The notes: generated by a model not told the origin, from the letters alone. Shown: positions 31,291 through 42,044, counted from the stretch's first letter. The stretch is 64,000 nucleotides of DNA from Dermanyssus gallinae (GCA_003439945.1 QVRM01002457.1:512501-576500); one strand, 5' to 3'. Numbers and translations are program-made.

Positions 31291-31746
31291 TAAACATGAC
31301 ATCACGTGCAAGATCCATTGCTTCTTAATTCCCTCACAATTTTATAGAAGCAGCCATAGAGGAAGGCTTGCAGCTCTAGAACTTATCAGTCACTTACGGG
31401 GACTTAAACCGCTAGGCGCGATAGAACCTTCCTTAACCATCCTCTCGTAGGAGATCTAGATACGGAACAGGCTTCTTTTCAGCCAGAATTTATTTTTGCG
31501 ACAGTTTCCGTAATCTTTATCATGCACCACCATGCAGTATCACTACCATGTGCAGGTAAATTCCAAACTACTTTTACGGTTATGGCCCTTTCGGTTAGCC
31601 ACGCTTGCAGCCCGACCGCTGGCGTCTTTTTCGCCAATCGTGCCACTCGCAAGGCAGACTTTCCCAGATCTGGGGTGGACTTTTAATTTGTCTTTGCCGT
31701 CGGTTGCGCTGCTTCTCTGCGTTCGATGTTTTGCTTTGTTGTCTTG

Positions 31747-32040
31747 CTATTTCCCAACCACAACAAAATCGTCATCGTCGGACTTCTTCCCCGGTTTTGG
31801 GTGAGCTGTCTCAGCTATTGGTGTTGTTGCTACCTTAGCTGACGGCGTCGCTGTATCACCACCCGGTGACTTCATTTTAACAACAGTGCCGCTGTCATTA
31901 CTCAACTCTACAGAAGCGGAGTTTATCTTGGCGCCTGTGCGGTTATTTGTGTTGATTGCTCCAGCAGGTTCGCTCGCCCTTGCGTCGATGGCGTCACTAC
32001 CTTCCGCGTTGTCCGCGTCGCTCTTTCCATGCCAATTCTA
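31747..32040 (-). pseudogene. Possible LINE-C ORF1 segment
   Basis: A minus-strand frame open for about 97 codons, without a start codon, ends at 31747. It is polar and low-complexity, and closes with KPGKKSDDDDFVVVGK. LINE-B ORF1 proteins also carry an acidic D-D-x-x-F-x-x-V segment (DDAGFITVVRGRRP near 47990) before their conserved domain. Its position upstream of the LINE-C endonuclease on the same strand fits ORF1. There is no zinc knuckle to confirm it. Confidence 0.35.
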
Positions 32041-32479
32041 TCACTCAGCGTAGAGGTCCTTATGATTGTAAAGTGTGTGTGGCAAATTGTTCCTGCGGGA
32101 TTGCCTCAATTTTGGCAACCCGCTTCTCCAAAATGAAGTGTGCTAACCAAAGTTTCACAGAGTTCTACTATAATTCACTTAGTCGGCGGCTGGGTGTCTC
32201 AGGCACCACATGCAACATATTGCGCATTCTTGGAAGGCATGGAGTTTAGACAGTGGAATACTTTTGAGCAGCTTTGGCTGCTCACCACTAGTTGTTCACC
32301 CGCCTTTAGCGGGCGCGAACACTTCGAACGACCAAACATCACGACCGCTAGCAGAAAACTGTAAAGGATTAAGCAAAATTAGGGAAATCCACAAGGAGAC
32401 CCGATAAGCTGCGCCTCGTTTACCTTGCTCCTTGTCGGTTACACTCGACAGGAGTATCAAAAAGCCGTGTCGCTATCAA

Positions 32480-33330
32480 ACGCATTACCTCCATAGTAGA
32501 TGCCTGCCTCATCTCGAAGGGACTTGAGTCAAACACCAGCAAGACCAGAACCATGAAAATCAAGCATGCGTGTCAATTGGCTGCCAGATATGTTAGACGT
32601 TGCTGCGGTCAATCGTTGGAGTTTATTCTCTTGTTCCAGTATCTTGACCTTCGGGTTCATTATACAGAAACGTCGTTCACAACGCATATAAATGAAACAG
32701 TGCGGACGGCAGCTGTCTCTCTTTGAGAAGAATGTTTACACTTTTCAAAGCAGCAAGGCTTTTCATGCTTAAGATTGGGGGGGGGGGGGCTGATACATGG
32801 CCGTGACAGGGTATGGCACCACCTTACGCTAGCGAATGTTAACCATCTGGAAAGTTTTTTTCATTATCTATGAAGCAAGTTTTTTGTCTGTTTATCCAAC
32901 CAAGGAGCAGCTTTGTGCATCTTATCTCAGGCTATCCACCAGCTACCGAAACAATCGACTAAGGCTGAAGATACCGCGCACAGTACCTTACGAACGTTTT
33001 AGTTCAGAGTGGGAGGCTAAAATCTAACAGGCCAAGCGGACAATCGGGAGCTTTGAGTTGTTCAATGCCCTGCACCTTTGGTCTGATCCTGTTTGTGACG
33101 GTCGCCACGTACACACCAGAAATGCCACCTTTTATGAAAACTATAAGTTGTGCTGAGCTGCCAATTTTGCCTGCAGAGGTGTGCGAAGTACTATGTAGTA
33201 AATTGAGCAGCACTGGATCGTTGCGCTACTTCTCTCGCCAAAAACCCTATATAAGAGTGTATACCAAAGCGTATATTATACATATCGAAGTGTATACGCA
33301 GTAAAAGAGCCTGTCGGCCTCAGTCTGAAT
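32480..33330 (+). mobile_element. LINE-C copy 2, plus-strand 3' part
   Basis: Starts with GLESNTSKTRTMKIK and LRVHYTETSFTTHINETVR (the region after YADD, around 32520-32710). It continues through SGYPPATETI (about 32930) to a 3' UTR that aligns with 42395-42905. Shared words near the ends are gcgtatattatac / gcatatattacac and agcctgtc. Stops and slips are frequent. It lies opposite in strand to LINE-C copy 1 next to it. Confidence 0.6.
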
Positions 33331-33429
33331 AGCCAGCTGAGGCCAGACAAAAAACTCTCACCCCCTGGGCTCGTGGTCGTCTTCTCGTTTGGGATGTTAC
33401 AGTGTTATGTACACTGGCCAAAAGCTACG

Positions 33430-33900
33430 TTCAAAATACAAACCCTAAGCGCCCGACTCGCAGAAAACTTAAAATTTACGAAATACCAGAAATTAGCGTC
33501 GCAATTTATACTTCAGCCGATCGCCATAGAGACACTTGGCCCGATCGGACCAAAGTCTATACATTTATTAAAGAACTAGGCCGGAAAGTCATCGCTGCAA
33601 CTCAGGACCCCCGCGCTAGCGAATACCTATTGCAGCGCATATCGATTAAGGTTCAGCGCGGCAACGCTGCGGCTGTTAAAGGGTCTCTTCTATCAGCCGC
33701 AGGGCTTCCGGAGATCCTGTATAAACTGAAATTAATTAAATATCACGAGCTGCCGCAACAATTGCCGGGCACTACCTCTCAACGATTTTTGCACTACCTC
33801 TCAACGTGGGACAAACGCTAGCGTCGCATAATGCTTCATTCGTTCTGTATATATGTTGGAAAATGCAACGGCAATGTGAAATAAATAAAATTGGATTAAA
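33430..33900 (+). mobile_element. RLE-LINE 3' fragment
   Basis: 5'-truncated copy holding only the end of the endonuclease domain: ENLKFTKYQKLASQFILQPI, ETLGPIGP, then after a frameshift FIKELGRKVIAATQDPRAS and ISIKVQRGNAAAVKGSL. The K-x-x-K-Y motif is present (KFTKY). The 3' end is near the aaataaataaaattgga at about 33880. It closely resembles 7280-7564 on the minus strand. Confidence 0.82.
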
Positions 33901-33904
33901 CATT

Positions 33905-34065
33905 CAGCGGACACCCGAGGGAGTCTATCAACTCCTTGATGATGAGACAAAGCAGTAGGAGGCCTAATAGGTCGCCATCCTGCATGCCCGGCTCATCAGA
34001 GATACCCATATCGAATGGCAATTGTTAGCCACCACGTCATTTAAGACTTCCTGAAGACACTGTAG
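33905..34065 (-). pseudogene. Short RT palm-like fragment
   Basis: In one minus-strand frame the phrase QDGDLLGLLLLCLIIKELID resembles the QQGDPLGPLLFCL block of YLDD-type RTs such as the RLE-LINE (QQGDPCGPALFCIGLYEL). It is only about 50 codons with a stop just upstream, so it is tentative. Orientation is opposite to the RLE-LINE copies on both sides. Confidence 0.4.
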
Positions 34066-34123
34066 CACCACCTTGCTGCCGTGGGTATTGTACGTATTAT
34101 CCTCACAAGTTAATGTTTTAGTT

Positions 34124-34477
34124 ATGGGTGACCCCAACAAGTCTACATGTCCTGTGTGTAGAGGTGTCTTCAGGAGGAGGGGTCTTGCTAGACATCTATC
34201 GGTCCGACACGCCGATGCCGTCAACGAACCGTCTGCATGCCACCGGGCTCTGGCAAAAGAATTTGATGTTAACACATTACTCATCGATATCCAGGCAAAC
34301 ATGCGTCATGCCAAACTGTTACGCATTTTACTAAAATCTAAACGGTTTACTGTTGCGGAGGAGCTTACTAAAGTATTCCCAAACGTCGCCAAAGACAACA
34401 ACCTTTACGCCTGGTACTCTTTATTCTGCTTCGCACTGGTCGTGTTGCGACTCCCTCGGGCCAGGAAAGATGCTTGA
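34124..34477 (+). pseudogene. RLE-LINE N-terminal zinc-finger region
   Basis: The frame opens with MGDPNKSTCPVC; the zinc finger is CPVCRGVFRRRGLARHLSVRH (C-x2-C-x11-H-x4-H). R2-type elements carry N-terminal C2H2 fingers that bind their target DNA. After about 60 residues the linker LYAWYSLFCFALVVLRLPRA aligns with WERLFAFPSLLFSIPARKEK of copy 1 (near 14480). The frame closes at 34477, and the following pieces (34526-34840 and 34850-35032) are in other frames. The segment that should carry GGPDGLRPRHLKDL is not readable. Confidence 0.6.
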
Positions 34478-35175
34478 TCCCTGTCTGTCCTGGTCAGGAA
34501 AAACCTACGAAATTTCTCATTTTCTTTGGGATTAACGCTCAGGAATCTGACGCACGAGGGATCAGAACCCAAAGTGATGGCCCACCTCGACGAGGACTTT
34601 CCCAGACGAGGGAGGGTCAAGCTGTCAGAAGGCGATATCTTCGGTGCTGCCCGATTGGTAAGCTCCCAGGATATGCTAGCGCCAGCAAACAAAAATACGA
34701 AAGCTCTCCGCTTCAAACACCTAAATGCGCCTCTGAATCTCTCTTTGCCCACACCTCCGGCAGTCACACTGCCTTCTTCAACCTCGCGTGGCGAGATGAA
34801 GAATTTTAGCAGAAGTTCAGCTGCCGGCCTAAACTTTTAAAGGGCCCGTTTGTTACAGGACTTGTTGTCTGGTGCACTAAGCAGCACGGCCGGTCAACTG
34901 GCTGACGCTATTGCCAAAGTGGCTTATTACGTCCAATCGCCCGTTTTTCAGTCGTTTGTCGACTGGCGGCCAAAATCGGCTGTTGCGATAATAGGCAAGC
35001 TTTTTCAGCAACCTTTAGTCAAACCCAATTAGATTTCGCTAACCCTGGGGGTACAGAGGTAGTAGTCCATGTGCTCGTGCATTTTTGCAATCGCGCAAAA
35101 TGTCGGCGGTGATAGTCAAACTGGTCTTTAGCAGACAGGTCTTTAGCAGGGTGATCCCCTGGGGCCTCCTCTGAT

Positions 35176-35600
35176 TTGTTTGTGTATCAAGGATTTACTG
35201 CAGGCCCATTTCATACCTGCTACTTGGATGACGGAGTTCCGGGCGGGGATCTCCCGACCCTACTTGACGATATCCGGAAAGTTTCTGACTTTGATGTGAT
35301 TAACGGTCCGACACTGAACGGTCAAATGCGAAATATAGGTCACAGCCCGCACCGAAGTTGAGCTAACATTTTTTACCTACTCCCGGGCTCTCGCGTAGTG
35401 GACAAGGTTAACCTAGAGCTGCTAGGCGTACCCTTATTGCCGGGCGGCATTGCAAAAGCATAAGCTAGTCGGAGAGGCAAACTTGACCTTGCCACAGGCA
35501 GACTCCCACAATTGAGGGCTCACTGCGGCCTATTCCTTCTTAGATCTTGTTTTTCAGCCACGAGGCTAACACACCTGCTCTAATTTTTTTTTAGGGACTA
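35176..35600 (+). pseudogene. RLE-LINE copy 2, YLDD palm and thumb
   Basis: CYLDDGVPGGDLPTLLDDI aligns with WYLDDGLLAGDLPGVLSDI of copy 1. It is followed by RKVSDFDVINGPTLNG and, in a shifted frame, by NLELLGVPLLPGG. The GVQQGDP block that should precede it is missing, so part of the palm is deleted or badly mutated. Catalytic aspartates DD are kept. Stops begin at about 35360. Confidence 0.75.
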
Positions 35601-35779
35601 ACTGGAAAATGCGGTTCGCACACACGGACACCACGGCAGAAAAGCTCACTGCAAAGGTGGGCTGGTAGTGTGGGGCTCCAAGCCACTAAACACCAGTCAT
35701 GTCCCTATCCCCACGCTCAACTGGGAACTCCGCAAGCAATACTTTAAACAATTAAGGGGGGTGAATAGTAGCGTCCTTA

Positions 35780-36470
35780 TCTCAGCTGCCCTGAAGTGCC
35801 TCACTGGGCCTTATCAAGTAAAAATGATTCTTCTCTTCTTTGGCGTGCATAATTCGTTGGATTGTTCGAGCTATAATATTCCAGTCATCACGTGAGTTCA
35901 TAAGAAAGTGTGCCAGCTTCTTAAGACTGCCGCCACTTGCTGTGGTTATGTCCTTGCGTAATGGAGCCCACGCCGGGCAAAGCAATATTGTGTGCTTCGG
36001 CGTGTCCTCCGTTGTTCCTTTACAGTGGTTGCACAGTGGCGTATCTGCTTTTCCTATTCTAAAGAGGTAACTCTCGAAATTGCCATGCCCTGTGAGCACT
36101 TGAGTCACGTGGTGTGTCAACTCGCCGCCGGGCCGGTTAATCCACGCCTTAATGTCAGAGATCAGAGCCTTTACACGGGCCCCAGGTGCCCCGTCCTGTA
36201 TGGCGTCCCATTCATCTCCAAGAAATCAAAGTTGTTTCCCTTTCTTCTTCCTTATTGCTTGTCGGTTCCGCCCACAAGCGACGACGATCGTCGGCCTTCA
36301 GGTTCCAAGGGATTGTACCAGCCAGTACAAGGACAGCCGCCGTGCTGACCGTCTTGTAAGCCATCGTAATCCGTAAAGCCGCGATGCGTTGGGTCTTGCG
36401 CATCAGCGCCCTGTTGCCGGTTAGAGTCAGTGCGGTTAGTGGCCACACAGGGGCCGCGAATAACAAAGGT
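35780..36470 (-). mobile_element. R1-like LINE 3' fragment inside RLE-LINE copy 2
   Basis: The minus strand reads LFAAPVWPLTALTLTGNRAL, KTQRIAALRITMAYKTVSTAA and, after a slip, HHVTQVLTGHGNFESYLFRI. The knuckle CNHCKGTTEDTPKHTILLC (C-x2-C-x9-H-x4-C) follows. This parallels the end of LINE-A ORF2 but is clearly a different lineage. The LINE-A 3' UTR is not found after it. Target duplications could not be identified. Confidence 0.75.
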
Positions 36471-36593
36471 TGGTCAAAGGTTGCAACCTGTTTTTATCAC
36501 CAGACCTCTTACAGCCATTTAGTGGACTTAGCTTAGACATTTTAAAAAAACATACTAGACCTTAGGCTGACCGCCGTGGCAAGGGAATAGGTA

Positions 36594-36890
36594 ATGCTCC
36601 CGGTTTTTTTAGGCGGCCTAGGTATGCCGGACGCGGTCATGATGGCAGGACTCGCAATCGTGTCGTCGTTGGTCCAGACGGCGGACAGGTTTATAGCATT
36701 ATTAGACAGTGATGGGCGGAATGCCTATAATTTTGAACTTCAAAGGCTGACCGACGAATTGTCATTGTTATTTAATTATCCTCCCGATGATAGGAATAAC
36801 CAGGGCAGTTGGACAGCCTCCCTCCAAGAAGCGACTAGCAAGCCTGATTAATAGAGCACCTTCCGTTGCTGATAGAGCCAGGCCTCGAGC
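36594..36890 (+). pseudogene. RLE-LINE copy 2, thumb region
   Basis: LPVFLGGLGMPDAVMMAGLA aligns with the LPVSAGGLDVSTTKDLA segment of copy 1 (near 12000). ELQRLTDELSLLFNYP and ATSKPD follow before a stop. It resumes copy 2 after the inverted R1-like fragment. Confidence 0.7.
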
Positions 36891-36954
36891 TGTTAGTAGT
36901 TAAAGGGCTGGATCTTGGTTACACGCCTTACCCTGTCCGCGAATTGGGACTCTT

Positions 36955-37524
36955 TTGGACGACGAGACTACGCGCATAAGCATAGGGCTTTGTGTTGACC
37001 TAGTCGTGCTTTACCAATGTCATAGTGGTGATTCTGTGGACGTGTTGGCCCATCATGGCCTGTCATGCGCCTTGAGTGCAGGCCGACGAGCACGGTACAC
37101 CGCTTCAAATGACACCTTTAGTTGTGCACTAAGATCTGCCGGCTTTCCGTGTAATCTAGAGCCCCCGGGTCTATCCAGGGATGATGGAAAAAGACCTAAC
37201 GGTCTGACTTTGACGCCCTTTAAGCGTGGCCGCATGCTTGTTTGGGACGCAACTGTAACGGACTCATTAGCCCCTTCGATGGTCGGTGCAGGAGCGAACC
37301 GAGCAGGTCATGCTTCCAGCTTAGCTGAGGCTAACAACTGCAAAAAATACTCCAGCGTTGGTTATCCGCACGAATTTGGTCCGTTAGCGTTTGAGACTAT
37401 GGGAGCTGCAGGCGCCCTCACGCTCAAGCTGATTCAATGTGTAAGTAGAAGCCTCTTTTGCATCAGAGACTGTCGCTCGAGATTCAACGGGGAAATGCAG
37501 CGTCTGTGTGGGGCACATTGTTGA
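36955..37524 (+). pseudogene. RLE-LINE copy 2, knuckle and restriction-like endonuclease
   Basis: An open frame of about 190 codons. First comes a degenerate knuckle ending AHHGLSCALSAGRRARY. Then follows the endonuclease: GKRPNGLTLTPFKRGR, VWDATVTDSLAPS, NNCKKYSSV and LAFETMGAAG. In R2-type nucleases the first motif is P-D; here it is P-N, so one catalytic aspartate is lost, while the WDAT aspartate and K-K-Y remain. It is the longest readable endonuclease of this family in the window and shows what is deleted at 7564. It ends at 37524, about 100 bp before the element end. Confidence 0.82.
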
Positions 37525-37630
37525 ACTGGGCTAATCCTGGGTTAGAGTATCCGTAAACACACATTCGCGCGGAGACAATTGTCCACTGCAAAGTGTTAAC
37601 ATAGCGAAATTATATAAATAAAATCGTATA

Positions 37631-38325
37631 TATTCTCACGAGTTTAAAACAAACTGAATGTGAGTTTTCACCTGTATAAGCTGTACGTATGAGTTCTGTT
37701 GCAGCCTGCTTGCGGGCCTCGATCCTGGATTCCTGATGAATTTATGTGTCTCAGTTAGCCTCTTCGGGCAAACGTCGTTCGACGTATTGGGTCCTCGGAA
37801 TTACAGCTATCCGTAGATTATATCGAGAGAACTCCGGATTTTGCGATGAGAAGAATTATCTGACGTTATGAGCTCGTTATGAGTTTTTTCGCTAAAGGTA
37901 GCAAGATTAATAGGGACTGTAGAGCCTTGATAGCTTTCGCCAAATCTAGATTAACAACTCTGAATACATCTGCGACAGAAACTAGATTTCCAAGAGTATC
38001 TCTATGTGAGTGGGTGGACTAAGGCCCGACTTGGAAGCGAGTAATATCGGTAACATCGGACGCGTCGACGGGTATGATTTCCCACATACTGACTTGACTG
38101 CTTAGCAGTTTTATTCGGAATGAACGCAGACTTCGGGAGAATTAACTACGGCGTTCGGTTGTTCGCTGCTGACGAGATACCTCTGACGTGATAACTGACG
38201 TGTAACTTGGGCCTGGCGTCGCGTTCTCTCTGGCTACAGCAGCCTGAGGGGTTACTTTCGGCGTCCCCCGACTCGTCTCCAATGATGACTGTAGGGTGAA
38301 CTACCCTCACACGTTGCAATACTAT
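37631..38325. other. No recognisable feature
   Basis: No motif or repeat that I recognise. Several short frames have no similarity to the elements described here. Confidence 0.4.
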
Positions 38326-38486
<161 letters not shown>

Positions 38487-38490
<4 letters not shown>

Positions 38491-39227
38491 GTCAAACTTA
38501 CGCGTGCAAAGTGCAACCAATAAGTGCTAGTGGGTCCGTGTTTGAGTGGACACTGAGCGCAAACATGCCGAAACGACGTCAGTGACAACGACAAGGCAAA
38601 GATGATGATAATAAGCCTCACCACCACTCGTATACGAAGGCGGCCACCACCACGGAAAGCTGGTGGCCGGGGATCAGCTTCGCGGAAGACCGCATGAATA
38701 TTTGAGCGGCGCCGACTGCAGCAATGGCCGCCGTCTCGGCTTGAAGGCGGCAGGCGTCCACTCACGTGTAACGACATCTATCCATCCATCCATACGCTTG
38801 TCTACACATACATACCTGCCGAGCTTCCAGCTCTGCGACCTACCACTGCGACCGATCGCCCTCTAGCATGCAGGGGCATCGATAAGGATGAGGACGGCGA
38901 CGCCGCCGCTGCTGCCGCCGCCGACAACAACAACATCGATGACAACGCTGATTGGAAAGGCCGGCTATAAGGTCAGGCTAACGGCGATGGCCTACCACCG
39001 CCGTTGCCCTTGAGTTCGTATTTGGAGGTACAAACAACACTTAACTGCGTACACGTATGAAGGATGATGGACGGCATCACCGGCCAGGAGACCGCAATGA
39101 GAACCTGAGGACCTCTTGTCTCTTTCTGCCTCTGCCTATCTCACTCGCGGCGACAGGAAAACGCCCCTCAAGAAGCGGGAACATTTTTGCACCTGATGCT
39201 TTCTAATATGCCATAACCATAGGGTTG
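38487..39227. other. Non-coding, GC-richer, triplet-rich
   Basis: Contains (ATCC)n near 38780 and GCC/ACA triplets near 38900-38940. No coding motif. A host regulatory region is possible but not supported by any specific signal. Confidence 0.35.
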
Positions 39228-39330
39228 TTAGGCTGCTCTTAGATAAACGAATGACGCTGCATGCGACGCTACCGTCAGTTCCACGTTAAGAGGTAGTGCA
39301 GGGATTACTAAGGCATCTGACAGTTTATTG
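39228..39330 (-). mobile_element. Possible RLE-LINE 3' scrap
   Basis: The minus strand shares gcactacctcttaacgtgg and gtagcgtcgcatgc with 33790-33830, just after the RLE-LINE stop region. It is short, so the assignment is tentative. Confidence 0.45.
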
Positions 39331-39569
39331 CGTACTATTTGGCGCAAGCGTGTGAGCAGAACGGGCATCGGCATTAGCCACATTGCTGGTGTATTCCTAG
39401 AGTGGCGCACACAAGTTGGTACACGGCTACAATTATGTACACGGCCAGAGCACATATTATGTACATAAAACGGCTAGAGCACGCGGCTCCATAGCTCCAA
39501 AAACCGGGAACGTAAATGCCAAATCTCGTCGGCCCCCACGGCGAAACTTAACTACTTTTGATTTCTGGG

Positions 39570-39960
39570 CATTTTTTGGAGGCCCTTGTTGTCACGAAAA
39601 GCCTGCCTCCGCCATTCTGGAAGCCTTTACCGGCGATTCTGCGGATAGCTCCGAAGTTGCGACGGACGACTACGACGTCGTCCGCGTACAATACGACAAG
39701 AACATTTCTGAATTTGGTCCGCACATGGCCAGCGAAGTCGGCGATTAGTAGAACGATGACTGACAGCTGAGTGGGCTCCTTTGCGGATTCTCCACATTTT
39801 ATCTCAGCTTGAAGGTGTCACCAATCCACATGACCACTTCCGGGCAGCTCTTAACAAAGAAGTTGGAGTACACTCGCAGAAAAGGATCGCCTACTCCAGC
39901 GTGCCGAAATAAGTCGATAAATAGGTGGTAGGGAGTTTTGATTCTTCTCCACCTAGTCGA
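39570..39960 (-). pseudogene. RT fossil with YADD motif
   Basis: The minus strand reads HLFIDLFRHAGVGDPFLRV, then a decayed PQ.SPLS block, LIADFAGHVRTKFRNVLVV and LYADDVVVVRRNF, in three frames. This is the palm region of a non-LTR RT. Both YADD aspartates survive, but the frames are broken. It belongs to neither LINE-A nor RLE-LINE by motif, and its relatives cannot be named. The LINE-A tail at 40003 lies just beside it. Confidence 0.62.
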
Positions 39961-39989
39961 TGAATACTACGGACAGAGTTACCTTCCCA

Positions 39990-40169
39990 GGTGGCGTTCC
40001 CATTTCGATGTAATGCCAAAGTAATACCGAGCCTGGGGGGGTGGGGAGGAATCCGGGTTTAGTGGGTTTGCGAGTCTCACACTAGTCACGCAGGCTGCTA
40101 GTGGCGCATGTGCATCATGCATTACCGAAACCTCCCAGAACAAAAAAAAAAAAAAAGGTGGCGTTCCCA
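39990..40169 (+). mobile_element. Recent 5'-truncated LINE-A tail with TSD
   Basis: A 154-bp insert (40003-40156) between two copies of ggtggcgttccca (39990-40002 and 40157-40169). It corresponds to LINE-A 3' UTR from 11272 and ends in a pure run of A. By eye it is identical to 11272-11411 over about 140 bp. Confidence 0.95.
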
Positions 40170-40379
40170 AGGTTCAATATCTTGCCTCTGGCATGAGGGA
40201 GCCGACGCAACAGGAAGAGGCACGGAGGACCAGACTAGAACGGGGTACAGTCCCATCCCCCCCCCCGGTTTAGTACCCGAAGACACAGGTGAGGGTTGAG
40301 CACAACGCTCCCCCGTCCTGGTTTCGAAGTACTGCTTTACAATTCCAAGCCGGGTGGGGTTTGGAAGAGGTAGTTTTTA

Positions 40380-40498
40380 GTAAGTATGAAATGCGGACAG
40401 GATTGAGTCATATACTCACCGCCGGTGTTGAGCCCCACACTCTCCGCCATTAATTCCAGCAGGGGTGCAGAAAAGCATTTCCCTCTCTTAAAAAAAAG
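40380..40498 (+). mobile_element. Short A-tailed repeat, SINE-B copy 1
   Basis: Shares gagccccacact, gggtgcagaaaagcatt and tccctctc with the insert at 62720-62897, and ends in a run of eight A. It is a second short retroposed family, distinct from the tRNA-like SINE. Its left limit is uncertain. Confidence 0.6.
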
Positions 40499-40828
40499 TT
40501 GCGCGTCCATCCAGCACCGGAAACAACTACGGTACCAACACCTCTGGCGATGATCCAATCGCGCTACTGAACTGCCGAGGTGGCTCGGCAAATGCCCTCT
40601 ATTCAGAGGCATTTCACGGTTTCACACAGCTGTCGCACAGCGTACTGTCCCCACGTCCAGATCCACATACACTACCCTCATGGAGTTTACGGCAGAGTCG
40701 ATACGCTCTATCTGCGCGCCTGGCACCGGCGTTTAGCTGTTGCTCGGTTGTCGCTTTTCGGTCCCCCAACGTTCGTCAGGGAGGCATTCGGCCACTGGCC
40801 CTGGCTACGGCCTTTCGCAGTAGGAGTG

Positions 40829-40900
40829 AGAAGAGTAAAAAGAAAAGAATACCGCCCCTTGGTTGGCGGTATTCTTTTCTTCTTACTCTTTTTCTTCTGC
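40829..40900. repeat. Inverted repeat / hairpin, ~28-bp arms
   Basis: A perfect 16-bp core, agaaaagaataccgcc (40841-40856) and its complement (40865-40880), has an 8-nt loop. Purine-rich arms extend the pairing imperfectly to about 28 bp. Confidence 0.93.
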
Positions 40901-42044
40901 CCGCTTCGACATAGGGCTGCACATCGCCACTGACATTTCCAGGTGTACCGTCGTCAGTTTTCATCGGCTGGTTGTCTTCCCGTTGCTGTTTGATTAGTTA
41001 CTGCGACCTGCCTTTTGGGCTCCGCTGTTTGCATACAGTATATATCATTTGCCAGAGTCTGCTTCTTCTGGTTCAGCGATACCTCTCAGCCATGCTGTGT
41101 CGGCGCAGACATTGTTGCTGCTGTTGGCACCGTTGGTAGACTATACTCTGTTGTAGTTTCGCACCGATGTGTTCAGCTTCCGTCGTGGTAACATTAGCTG
41201 TTGCTGCTGCTGCTGCGGGAAACGCAGGCAAATGAAATCACTCCGGCTGTCTGAGAAAGCTGAACCCAAAATATATCCTTGCTACGGCTTATATCAGCTC
41301 ATGCGTCATGTCGGTGAGACGGCGTGGTGAAGATGTTTAGCCACTCTGATATCATGCATATTTGGTGTAATCGCACAATAGGTAGATACCATACCCTTAT
41401 TTCCTGTGTAGCTCAATAATTTAAAAAAGAGAAGTACGCTTTTGAATCAAACTACTACTCGATCGATAATCACAGAAACAAACTTTGCCTCACCAATATA
41501 GAGATAGAAACATAAAGAAGAGAGACAGAATAAGAAAAGCAAAGCTGAGAAAAAAAAGCTTGTTTAAAAGACATGCATTTATTGTCATAACCATTGAGCT
41601 GGATGTTACACAAACTTATGACAAAGATATTTTTCTTGATGCTTTGCCTTAAAACCGCGATCTGTATGTAAACTTCTTTTATAAAACACATCTAGCTAGC
41701 TTTAAGCAAGAAGGACCAATTATTTTTATGAAATTAACCAATTAGATGTACAGTTAAGTAAATATCACACCGTGAAGTCTACTCAGACTTATCAACTTTG
41801 TCAAAAGTTGCAAGTTCTCTACCAAGGACACTCTTCTGGCATCACTTACCTTTCCATAAAGGGAGACAACAGCCGTCCGTTCTTGGTGGCACCCAGGGTG
41901 CGATATGAGGCCATGAGACGCACGTCCCCTGCGGAGTTTCCACATTTTCCTTAATTTCCAGTACGTCACGCACACCATATACCAATGAGGCATACTCTTC
42001 AAATAAACTTGCTATTCACTTAGCAGAGAGCCTATTGGAATGCC
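40901..42044. other. No recognisable gene
   Basis: Triplet-rich near 41190-41220 (GCT) and AT-rich after 41400. Nothing else is recognised. Confidence 0.4.

Larger units (their letters stand above)
29620..32040 (-). mobile_element. LINE-C copy 1, minus-strand coding part
   Basis: Minus-strand order is a possible ORF1 (32040-31747), an APE endonuclease (about 31290-30793) and RT (about 29880-29640), with the usual LINE polarity. Matches to other LINE-C pieces are 31260-30720 with 44600-45110 (inverse), and 29700-30360 with 42045-42250 (direct). It is decayed by many indels, and parts between 30.4 and 30.7 kb are unassigned. Confidence 0.6.
34100..37630 (+). mobile_element. RLE-LINE copy 2, near full length but decayed
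   Basis: Plus-strand pieces in order: an N-terminal zinc finger (34148-34215), linker, damaged RT with YLDDGVPGGDLP (around 35222), thumb with FLGGLGMPDA (36607), a degenerate knuckle (37040-37090) and the endonuclease (37170-37370). The 3' end is near the aaataaaatcg at 37628. An R1-like LINE fragment lies inverted within it at about 35780-36470. This is the only copy that shows the 5' region. Confidence 0.78.

Noticed and set aside
39416..39748. 110-codon plus-strand frame
   Set aside because: The minus strand of the same DNA encodes RT blocks including YADD, so the plus frame is a shadow.
40580..40933. 117-codon plus-strand frame with a hydrophobic end
   Set aside because: The hydrophobic end is translation of the purine/pyrimidine inverted repeat at 40829-40900, and no family is recognisable.
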